DNA from: Acidobacteriota bacterium
GTDB lineage: Bacteria > Acidobacteriota > Terriglobia > UBA7540
Reading direction: 5' to 3'
Length of the DNA: 5,054 bases
NCBI GenBank assembly: GCA_021789565.1
Contig: JAJYJL010000764.1
Location: 1 to 5,054 of the forward strand
Both the position numbers and the translations under genes were made by a program. Of the stretch, positions 1-5,054 are shown piece by piece; position 1 is the stretch's first letter, and each line of letters starts with the position of its first letter. Under the pieces are notes generated by a model. That model ran no database searches. It was not told the DNA's origin and saw only the letters and a list, made by a program, of their open reading frames with translations.

Positions 1-164
1 GGCGCAATCTGTGGATAACGCCCCGAAACGAGCTTGGGCAGTTCCAATGGCGCCGCGTGCTGTTGCTCCAGCCCGGAAGCCGGCGTCTCCCCCTCAACCT
101 CGGGCGCAAGCGCGGAAGCCGCCGCCAGCAAAGGCAATAACGTGGAAAATTCCCGTCGATTCAT
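1..164 (-). CDS. Tat-exported small protein, probably cupin-domain (partial, N-terminus only)
   Basis: The first 54 codons are present; the rest lies beyond the left edge. The ATG at 162-164 has a strong ribosome binding site (AAGGAG, 4 bases away). The protein begins MNRREFSTLLPLLAAASALA: an RR pair followed by E-F, as in a twin-arginine signal, then a hydrophobic stretch of about 12 residues and an Ala-rich end that could be cleaved near residue 20. The next stretch is Pro/Glu-rich, then LELPKLVSGRYPQ at residues 40-52. This start and the LPxLxSGxY-type segment resemble what I recall of small acidobacterial cupin proteins of roughly 150-180 residues, whose cupin fold begins just beyond this point. 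No cupin metal-binding histidines are inside the window, so the cupin call is inference. The hydrolase gene lies 80 bases upstream on the same strand with no visible terminator between them, so co-transcription is likely. Existence of the gene is nearly certain; the family is a moderate guess. Confidence 0.7.
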   Translation of the reverse strand, partial: MNRREFSTLLPLLAAASALAPEVEGETPASGLEQQHAAPLELPKLVSGRYPQIA

Positions 165-244
165 GATTCTCCTTATGCTTCTATTGATCCGGTACCGATC
201 CGGCAAGCAAATACTCTTCCCGTGCTTCCGCCAGCCGCGCCGCC
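165..244 (-). other. Short intergenic gap between hydrolase and cupin-like gene
   Basis: This is 80 bases with no stem followed by a T-run, so no intrinsic terminator is visible in the direction of transcription. It contains the direct repeat GATCCGG at 186-192 and 197-203, whose 11-base period is about one helical turn, and the perfect 8-base palindrome CGGTACCG at 190-197. No convincing -35/-10 pair was found. The simplest reading is an intra-operon spacer. Confidence 0.5.
169..174 (-). promoter_or_regulatory. Ribosome binding site of the cupin-like gene
   Basis: Read on the minus strand this is AAGGAG followed by AATC and then ATG. It is a near-consensus Shine-Dalgarno, slightly closer to the start than the usual 5-9 bases. 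It settles the start of the exported protein, because the Tat-like signal begins exactly there. Confidence 0.75.
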
Positions 245-3112
245 TTACTGTCCAGAAATCAGCCACACTGGCCCCAAAATTCCTGACGTCACCGGCTCCA
301 GATGATCCATATCCTGCGGCGCAAACTTTTCGCCGTAGCGCAAATTCAAGAGCCGGTAATCCGGCGCCGCACGGCCTGCCAACTCGTTAATGGCTGTATT
401 CGCCACCACAATCTTCAACTGGTTGCTACCCGCCTGCACCAGCGCGGTCACATCCAGCCGATACGGCGGATGCCACAACGACCCTGCCGGCTTTCCGTTG
501 ACATACACCATAGCCGCCTCGCGAACCGGCGGATCGTACCATGTGCGCGTGCCCGGCTGGTGCAGAAGGGCATGTGCCACTGGAGTTCCCTCGCCAAAGT
601 CCAGAATCACGCTCCCTGACTTTGCCGCCGCCGCGGGAATCTCCACCGTGCGTTCGTACGTCGCGGTTCCAGAGTAGTATTTTTCCGACTCCAACGCCGT
701 CCACGACTCCAGCGCCGGCATCGATACCGTCGCATGTGTCTTGTCGAATGTCACCCTCCAGTCGCGCGAGAGATCGATGGGTGCGAACGGCGCGGCATTG
801 CGATGTTCCACAGGCGCGGCGCCTTCGCGGAAGACCACAACCCGCGACTCGTAAGGCGCCAGATCGAAGTGAATCGTCGGCCCTGCTCCCGCTCCCGTAA
901 TCCTTCCCGTGAACGGATCCCACCACTCCGCGCCGCCCCGAGCCGCGCGAAACGTCGCGTCGAACGCGTGTGAGCGGTTGTCGGTGTTGGCAACAAAGTA
1001 CACGTCTGCGCCTTGGAGCTTGCGGTGGATGAATCCCACCGCCGGCGCCGCCGGCGCGATCGTCACGTCCGGTTTCAGCGCCGCGCCAATCGCCGCTCCC
1101 AAATCCGCCGTGCTCGCCACCACCTTTACATTCTTCGCGCCCGCCCCGGCCAGCCCCTTCGAAATCTGCTCGACAGCCGCCGTGTCGCGCGGCCCTTCAA
1201 TCACGCCCGGCGCCCGCGAAGGCAGGCTCTTTACCGCAACCACCAGCCCGCCGTGCTGCGCGAACGCCTGAATCTTTTTGTATGTCGCGAGCGGTAGCCG
1301 CTCCATCGGCGGCATCACCAGCACCGGGTAGTGAATCCCAACCTGATCGATTGCCGCCGAATCGATGAAGTCAAGGTTGTAGCCCGCATCCAGAACCTCC
1401 GGAACCAAATCGGGCCCCAGCAAAATCCGCACCTCGTCGGTTACAGAAACATGCCCCGGCCGGAACCGCGCCTGCGCATCCTCTTCCGGCAGCAGCACCG
1501 CAATGTCGTTTGCAGGCTTGCCCTGCCTGAGCAGGTAGCTCATGCGCGTGAAGTAACGCATCACGTCCGGCATCACCATCCACCACGGGTTGTGATCGTT
1601 GAAGACGGCGGCCGCGTAGAACGACCAGCCCGGATCGCCCGCCGACGCAGGCGAATACGGCCAGCCGTGGCCAACAAACTGGTTGATTCCCTGCAAAAAG
1701 AACGTGTCCGCCTCGGCCTTCATATCCAGCGGCGTGGCGCGGAACGGCGGCGAGTGCAGCCACGTCCACGTCTCCGAGGAAGTGACCGGCCGCCCGTAAA
1801 CGTGGCTCGCCGAGGTCGCCCACCGCGTAAACGAGAACCCCGCATGCCACTGTGAACCTTCGCCCTCCGGCAAATCCACCAGAGCATTGCTCGACAACGT
1901 CACCGCCGGCGATCCGTAGCTCTGCGAGCGGAACTTCGTATGATGTTCGCGCGCCCATGTGTTCAGTGGCGTCAGATAGTGCTCGTCGATCAGTTCTGCC
2001 AGTGTCCGTCCCCAGTCATAGCGCAGATCGGCCGCTTTTTCGCCGGTTCCCGCGGTCAGTTCCGGCAGCAGCGGCGTTAAATCGTAACCCCGCCGCGCGC
2101 GAAACTCCTCCGGCAGCTTCGGCGTCCAGTCGGCGCTGTATACCTCCAGGCTGTCGCTGAAGACCGAGTAGGGAGCATTGGCTCCGCATGCCTCAATCAG
2201 CGGATCGGCTACGTGCTGAATGTGGCTTTGAACCGCCTCCATGCTGAAGTGGTCCAGCACAAAACCTTCCGCGCCCACCGCTGCGCGCTTCACCTGCTGG
2301 CCCGTGCGGCTCGAGATGAAAAATAGCGCCACACGCGGCTCGCTTCCGCTCTCAGCCGGCACCGTGAGCCGGAAGCCGTCAAGGGCAGTAACCCGCGCCG
2401 CGCGATCAGCCTCATAGTGCCGAGGCGTTCCCGGTGCGACAAACGCCGCCAGCAGCTTCTCGCCGTTGCGAATCGACGGCACGGGCAGGGAAGCGCCGCC
2501 TGGTGGCACAGCATCCTCGACAATCCGCAGCCGGCTCGATGCGTCCGTCACCGGCACATACGCTCCGCCATACGGCCAGCCGCTGCCCAGCGTCATGCTC
2601 AGACGCAGGTCCAGTTCGTGCGCCGTCTGCGACGCAAACGAGAGCCGGTCCAGGAACTCTTTCGACAGAAACGGATCGTTGTGAAATCCCTTTTGCGGGT
2701 CGTTAAGCTCCAGCGCATACACCGGCTGCACCTCTACGCCGCCAATGCCGCCAGCCTTCATCACTCTCAACTCTCGCGCCAGTTCGTCCTTTTCCACAGC
2801 CGGCCCGAACCACCACCAGCGCATCATCGGCCGCGCGTCCATCGGCGGCGCGGCAAATCCCGCGCGAATTGCACTGAGAGAATCGCCTGCGCCGCTGGTT
2901 TGCGCCGCTGCCGGCAGCGCCAGGCAGGCTACAATCGCCGCGCATACGCATAGGAGAGATCCCCGCCACCATCTCCAACCAGGCACGAAGGGATCCGCCA
3001 ACCTGCCAACTCGCCCGGTCGCACCAGCGAGGCTAACCTGCCGCTTCTGTGTTCTGACCTCTTTCAATTGCGGGCAAGCTTCCATCTTGCTGAAAAACCT
3101 CGACAATCGCAT
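245..3112 (-). CDS. Secreted glycoside hydrolase, GH106-like (alpha-L-rhamnosidase type)
   Basis: Predicted exported enzyme that removes terminal alpha-L-rhamnose or a similar sugar from plant or microbial polysaccharides; the substrate is inferred from family only. Residues count from the ATG at 3110-3112; the stop is TAA at 245-247. A hydrophobic signal lies at about 50-71, with a possible signal peptidase I site in LPAAAQ and a possible lipobox IVAC at 60-63. The GH106-like core starts near 80 and shows MRWWWFGP (97-104), GGIGGVEV (121-128), TLGSGWPYGG (174-183), SDSLEVY with D320 and E323, RRGYDL (340-345), TSSETW with E447 and VGHGWPY (480-486). E323 and E447 are candidate active-site acids. 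A Rossmann-like amidotransferase-type domain begins near 536 (DIAVLLP). A C-terminal GH2-like, galactose-binding-like beta-sandwich covers about 779-950 and includes VYVNGKPAG. About 955 residues is normal for the family and the frame is intact. The start is uncertain: GTG at 3115 adds one residue, while GTG at 2986 gives a far more normal signal peptide. Confidence 0.88.
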   Translation of the reverse strand: MRLSRFFSKMEACPQLKEVRTQKRQVSLAGATGRVGRLADPFVPGWRWWRGSLLCVCAAIVACLALPAAAQTSGAGDSLSAIRAGFAAPPMDARPMMRWWWFGPAVEKDELARELRVMKAGGIGGVEVQPVYALELNDPQKGFHNDPFLSKEFLDRLSFASQTAHELDLRLSMTLGSGWPYGGAYVPVTDASSRLRIVEDAVPPGGASLPVPSIRNGEKLLAAFVAPGTPRHYEADRAARVTALDGFRLTVPAESGSEPRVALFFISSRTGQQVKRAAVGAEGFVLDHFSMEAVQSHIQHVADPLIEACGANAPYSVFSDSLEVYSADWTPKLPEEFRARRGYDLTPLLPELTAGTGEKAADLRYDWGRTLAELIDEHYLTPLNTWAREHHTKFRSQSYGSPAVTLSSNALVDLPEGEGSQWHAGFSFTRWATSASHVYGRPVTSSETWTWLHSPPFRATPLDMKAEADTFFLQGINQFVGHGWPYSPASAGDPGWSFYAAAVFNDHNPWWMVMPDVMRYFTRMSYLLRQGKPANDIAVLLPEEDAQARFRPGHVSVTDEVRILLGPDLVPEVLDAGYNLDFIDSAAIDQVGIHYPVLVMPPMERLPLATYKKIQAFAQHGGLVVAVKSLPSRAPGVIEGPRDTAAVEQISKGLAGAGAKNVKVVASTADLGAAIGAALKPDVTIAPAAPAVGFIHRKLQGADVYFVANTDNRSHAFDATFRAARGGAEWWDPFTGRITGAGAGPTIHFDLAPYESRVVVFREGAAPVEHRNAAPFAPIDLSRDWRVTFDKTHATVSMPALESWTALESEKYYSGTATYERTVEIPAAAAKSGSVILDFGEGTPVAHALLHQPGTRTWYDPPVREAAMVYVNGKPAGSLWHPPYRLDVTALVQAGSNQLKIVVANTAINELAGRAAPDYRLLNLRYGEKFAPQDMDHLEPVTSGILGPVWLISGQ

Positions 3113-3116
3113 CACA

Positions 3117-3124
3117 CCCCCCTC
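3117..3124 (-). promoter_or_regulatory. Candidate ribosome binding site of the hydrolase gene
   Basis: Read on the minus strand this is GAGGGGGG then TGTG and ATG. The GAGG core is 8 bases from the ATG at 3112 and 5 bases from the overlapping GTG at 3115. It favours this upstream start over the ATG at 3085, whose nearest GAGG is 12 bases away. The GTG at 2986 has only a weak GGCGGA in front of it, so ribosome-site evidence and signal-peptide evidence disagree. Confidence 0.5.
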
Positions 3125-3368
3125 GATCTGCCGGCCAGGTCAAGCCATCGGCCCTGCAAACCCTCCCGGCGCTACATCGTAATTCCTCGAATATACAAAT
3201 GGGAAACAAAATGCGGAAAGAAATATCACCTTGCCCTCGTCGCAATGCCGCTGCTATTGACTAATCCTCCACATCTTGCCGACATCACACCGCCGCTCCG
3301 ACTCGGCATGAAATCGGCAATGCCAGGCGTTTCATCGTCCGTCCCACCGCTTCTTTACCTGTGAAAAT
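3125..3368. other. Non-coding upstream region of the hydrolase, no gene seen
   Basis: About 245 bases without a believable reading frame on either strand. It should hold the hydrolase promoter, but I could not identify one with confidence. The minus strand has a -10-like TATATT (3190-3195) with no good -35 partner, and a -35-like TTGACC (3138-3143) with no -10. A short imperfect inverted repeat, GGCAT/ATGCC (3305-3309 and 3320-3324), is of unknown meaning. AT content rises towards the receptor promoter. Confidence 0.4.
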
Positions 3369-3383
3369 GAAAAATAATTTTTC
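3369..3383 (+). promoter_or_regulatory. AT-rich perfect palindrome, likely UP element or operator
   Basis: GAAAAAT-A-ATTTTTC is a perfect inverted repeat of two 7-base arms around one central A. It ends two bases before the -35 hexamer of the receptor promoter, which is where UP elements bind the RNA polymerase alpha subunit, and its A-tract/T-tract composition fits that role. A dyad this exact could also bind a dimeric regulator; the sequence alone does not decide. A terminator role is unlikely because the stem contains a single GC pair. Confidence 0.55.
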
Positions 3384-3385
3384 TA

Positions 3386-3415
3386 TTGACAATCGTTCAT
3401 GCGAATGATTTTAAT
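3386..3415 (+). promoter_or_regulatory. Sigma70-type promoter of the TonB-dependent receptor gene
   Basis: A perfect -35 TTGACA (3386-3391), an 18-base spacer and a -10 TTTAAT (3410-3415, five of six consensus bases) stand in the most AT-rich part of an otherwise GC-rich window, directly behind an UP-like tract. Transcription would begin near 3422, leaving a leader of about 140 bases. The orientation matches the receptor gene and no other plus-strand gene lies upstream. Confidence 0.7.
3391..3410. promoter_or_regulatory. Candidate operator: near-palindrome filling the promoter spacer
   Basis: The arms AATCGTTC and GAATGATT flank four central bases (ATGC); seven of eight arm positions pair. 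The element begins on the last base of the -35 and ends on the first base of the -10, so a bound dimer would block RNA polymerase. Size and symmetry fit a helix-turn-helix repressor site (LacI, GntR or TetR type), but I recognise no specific consensus and no regulator gene is in the window. Confidence 0.45.
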
Positions 3416-3423
3416 TCTTGGCT

Positions 3424-3467
3424 GGGGTCAGACCACACCGGGATCTGTCGTTGAAAAGGTCTGCCCC
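3424..3467 (+). other. Leader hairpin 1 in the receptor 5' UTR
   Basis: GGGGTCAGACC (3424-3434) pairs with GGTCTGCCCC (3458-3467): ten base pairs, seven of them GC, with a single bulged T and a 23-base loop. It would form at the very 5' end of the predicted transcript. No T-run follows, so it is not a standard intrinsic terminator. It may stabilise the mRNA, act as a regulatory element, or be a copy of a dispersed palindromic repeat. Confidence 0.5.
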
Positions 3468-3470
3468 TTG

Positions 3471-3499
3471 TGTAGCCGGGTTTGCCAGGACCGGCTGCA
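3471..3499 (+). other. Leader hairpin 2 in the receptor 5' UTR
   Basis: TGTAGCCGG (3471-3479) pairs with CCGGCTGCA (3491-3499): nine pairs with one U-G wobble and an 11-base loop. It starts three bases after hairpin 1, so the two could stack. No T-run follows. The remaining leader up to the ribosome binding site looks unstructured and A/C-rich, which would keep the start accessible. Confidence 0.45.
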
Positions 3500-3541
3500 A
3501 GTTTCTCAAAACCGCCAAGTACGCAAACACTTTCACGCCAC

Positions 3542-3556
3542 AGGAGGCAATCGAGG
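3542..3556 (+). promoter_or_regulatory. Ribosome binding region of the receptor gene (two SD-like motifs)
   Basis: GAGG at 3553-3556 is seven bases before the ATG at 3564 and is the probable Shine-Dalgarno. A perfect AGGAGG at 3542-3547 lies 16 bases from the ATG, too far for normal use, and no start codon lies at its optimal distance. It may act as a ribosome standby site. Confidence 0.6.
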
Positions 3557-3563
3557 CGCTTCT

Positions 3564-5054
3564 ATGAAAACACTTCTAAAACCGAGCAGGACGCTTAAAT
3601 CTCTGGACGGCGTCTGGGCCAGTGTCGCTTTTGCGATATTTGCCCTGGCGCTCTGTCTCGCCGGGTCCATCATGCCCGCAGCGGCGCAGACCGCAGGCGA
3701 GGGTTCGCTGCAAGGCACCGTCGTGGATTCGACCGGTGCAGTCGTTCCCCAGGCCACCGTCACCATCACCAACCGCGCCACCGGAGTCAAGACGGTGGGA
3801 AAGGCATCTTCGGCGGGATTCTTCAACATCGCGCCGGTTCTGCCCGGTACCTACACCGTGGAGATCTCGGCCAAGGGATTCAAAACCCTCGTTCAGGACA
3901 ACGTCGTTGTCGACGCTCTCCAGATCAGGACCCTCAGCCCCAAGCTTGAAGTCGGCGCTGAGTCGACGACCGTTACTGTCACGGCAGCTCCGCCCGTTCT
4001 TGACACCGCCGACGCCACACTCGGACTCACCGTCGAGAACGACACCTACACCAATCTCCCTATCCAGATGAATGGCGGCCAGCAGCGCGATCCTACGGCC
4101 TTCGCCACTCTGACCCCTGGCTCCCAAGGCGGAGCCCGCGTGCCCATCATCGGCGGCACCGGCAACATGCTGGGGCAGGTCTATATCGACGGTATGCCCG
4201 CCACCACCGTCAACATGCAGGGCGACAACCGCGTTGTCTCCCTCTCGATGAGCGTTGAGGCAGTCGATCAGTTCCAGGTGCTTACCAGCACGCCTCCCGC
4301 TGAGTACATGGGCGCAGGCTCTGAGAACTTCACCATGAAGTCGGGCGGCCTCAAGTATCACGGCCAGGCCTCCGATTTTGTCCGCAACACCGCTTTCGAC
4401 ACCTGGTGCTTCACTTGCAAGGCTGCGACCATGGTGACCGCTACTGGCGCCAAGGTGCAGGCTCCCAAGCCCCCCGAGCACCAGAACGAGCTGTCGCTGA
4501 GCTTTGGCGGAGTGGTGCCCAAGACCCACAAGAAGCTCTTCTTCTTCATCGCTTACGACAAGTACCATGAGACGCAGGGCGCCAATCCAGCTCTCTACTC
4601 CATTCCCACAACGTCTATGGTCGGCGGCGATTTCACCGAGCTGAACGGTGGTGTAGGTTCCGGAGGCATGTCCGGCGAAGGCGCGGATAACCCCGCCATC
4701 ATCTACGACCCCACCACCACCCAGTGCAGCGGCGGCTCCTGCACCCGACAGCCCTTCGTCGGCACCAAAAACGGTGTTGCGACCTACAACATCATCCCGT
4801 CGGGCATGATCTCGCCCATCGCGAAGGCGATGGCGTCCTTCATGCCGAACCCCTCGAATCCCTCATCGCTTTACAACAACTACCTTGGCGGCATTCCCAA
4901 GGGCTGGGATGACCACCTCACCGACTGGCGCGTGGACTACAACATCAACGACAGGCAGCGCCTCTCCACGGTCGGCGTGAACGGCGCTCGCATCTACATG
5001 AACAACTTCAGCGATCAGATGCCGCTGCCCTACGTCTCCGGCACCTACGCCAAG
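3564..5054 (+). CDS. TonB-dependent receptor, Oar-like with N-terminal carboxypeptidase-regulatory domain (partial)
   Basis: Outer-membrane beta-barrel transporter, powered by TonB-ExbBD, that would import a large ligand; a glycan fragment is likely from its hydrolase neighbour. The first 497 residues are present with no stop. Relatives are typically 1,000-1,250 residues, so more than half is missing. A signal peptide occupies 1-41 (K/R-rich start, hydrophobic 19-35, cleavage in PAAAQ). A carboxypeptidase-regulatory-like domain covers about 47-130 (LQGTVVDSTGAVVPQATVTI, then GFFNIAPVLPGTYTVEISAKGFK). STTVTVTA at 134-141 is a candidate TonB box. A plug-like region spans about 145-265 with GGTGNMLGQVYIDGMPA and VEAVDQFQV. 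Barrel strands start near 305 (HQNELSLSFGG, KKLFFFIAYDKY). Cysteine pairs sit at 282/285 and 388/393. The ATG at 3564 is chosen for its ribosome site and signal peptide. The frame stays open upstream to an ATG at 3405, but that codon overlaps the promoter region and lacks a ribosome site. Confidence 0.9.
   Translation, partial: MKTLLKPSRTLKSLDGVWASVAFAIFALALCLAGSIMPAAAQTAGEGSLQGTVVDSTGAVVPQATVTITNRATGVKTVGKASSAGFFNIAPVLPGTYTVEISAKGFKTLVQDNVVVDALQIRTLSPKLEVGAESTTVTVTAAPPVLDTADATLGLTVENDTYTNLPIQMNGGQQRDPTAFATLTPGSQGGARVPIIGGTGNMLGQVYIDGMPATTVNMQGDNRVVSLSMSVEAVDQFQVLTSTPPAEYMGAGSENFTMKSGGLKYHGQASDFVRNTAFDTWCFTCKAATMVTATGAKVQAPKPPEHQNELSLSFGGVVPKTHKKLFFFIAYDKYHETQGANPALYSIPTTSMVGGDFTELNGGVGSGGMSGEGADNPAIIYDPTTTQCSGGSCTRQPFVGTKNGVATYNIIPSGMISPIAKAMASFMPNPSNPSSLYNNYLGGIPKGWDDHLTDWRVDYNINDRQRLSTVGVNGARIYMNNFSDQMPLPYVSGTYAK

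Noticed and set aside
34..390. 118-codon plus-strand frame spanning the cupin-like start and the gap
   Set aside because: Ser/Ala-rich start, no ribosome site, and it runs across two minus-strand genes with better evidence.
302..3182. Many plus-strand open frames of 70-180 codons opposite the hydrolase
   Set aside because: All lie antisense to a continuous, motif-bearing enzyme gene and have Arg/Pro/Ala-rich low-information translations expected from high GC.
3138..3195. Minus-strand promoter for the hydrolase
   Set aside because: TATATT at 3190-3195 and TTGACC at 3138-3143 are isolated half-sites without a partner at 16-18 bases.
3360..3391. Face-to-face minus-strand promoter using TTGTCA opposite the receptor -35
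   Set aside because: The best -10 at 16-18 bases matches at most half of the consensus and would leave a leader of about 240 bases; not supportable.
3424..3499. Intrinsic terminator or attenuator
   Set aside because: Neither hairpin is followed by a run of T, and there is no plus-strand gene upstream to terminate.
3424..3563. Cobalamin riboswitch ahead of a TonB-dependent receptor
   Set aside because: The leader is shorter than usual for that class and I could not find a convincing B12-box; GCCACAGG at 3537-3544 is only superficially similar.
3576..4568. 330-residue open frame antisense to the receptor
   Set aside because: It is the complement of a gene rich in codons ending in C or G, which removes antisense stops. 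Its composition (Gly, His, Arg, Asp-rich, no domain, no signal) is typical of a shadow frame, while the plus-strand frame has clear receptor motifs.
1..5054. CRISPR arrays, insertion sequences, tRNA or rRNA genes
   Set aside because: No regularly spaced repeats, transposase motifs, terminal inverted repeats, or tRNA/rRNA signatures were seen on either strand.

Overview
The window looks like chromosomal DNA from a soil-type Acidobacteriota, class Terriglobia (Acidobacteriaceae-like). Three things suggest this: GC-rich coding sequence; an Oar-like TonB-dependent receptor that opens with a carboxypeptidase-regulatory domain, a family greatly expanded in that group; and a large secreted GH106-type glycosidase next to a small Tat-exported protein starting MNRREF. 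The assignment rests on remembered protein style, not on a search.

Layout. Positions 1-164 (minus strand) hold the first 54 codons of an exported protein, probably a small cupin, cut by the window edge. An 80-base gap follows. Positions 245-3112 (minus strand) hold a complete glycoside hydrolase of about 955 residues, alpha-L-rhamnosidase-like, with a GH106 catalytic core and a C-terminal beta-sandwich. It lies directly upstream of the cupin-like gene on the same strand, so the two probably form one transcript. Positions 3113-3563 are a non-coding divergent region of about 450 bases. Positions 3564-5054 (plus strand) hold the first 497 codons of the TonB-dependent receptor, which runs off the right edge.

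The divergent region is the part with most unexplained structure. It contains an AT-rich perfect 15-base palindrome where an UP element would sit, a good sigma70-type promoter (TTGACA, 18 bases, TTTAAT), a near-palindrome filling the spacer between -35 and -10 that could be an operator, and a leader of about 140 bases with two consecutive hairpins before the receptor's ribosome binding site.

The genes can be read together as a small glycan-use locus: the receptor would import an oligosaccharide or similar ligand across the outer membrane, and the exported hydrolase would remove terminal rhamnose or a related sugar. The exported cupin-like protein has no assignable role. This is analogous to a Bacteroidota polysaccharide utilisation locus, but no SusD partner, regulator or inner-membrane transporter is visible here. 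I found no mobile element, CRISPR array, tRNA or rRNA, and no clearly new system. The best candidates for follow-up are the promoter/operator module and the two-hairpin leader.
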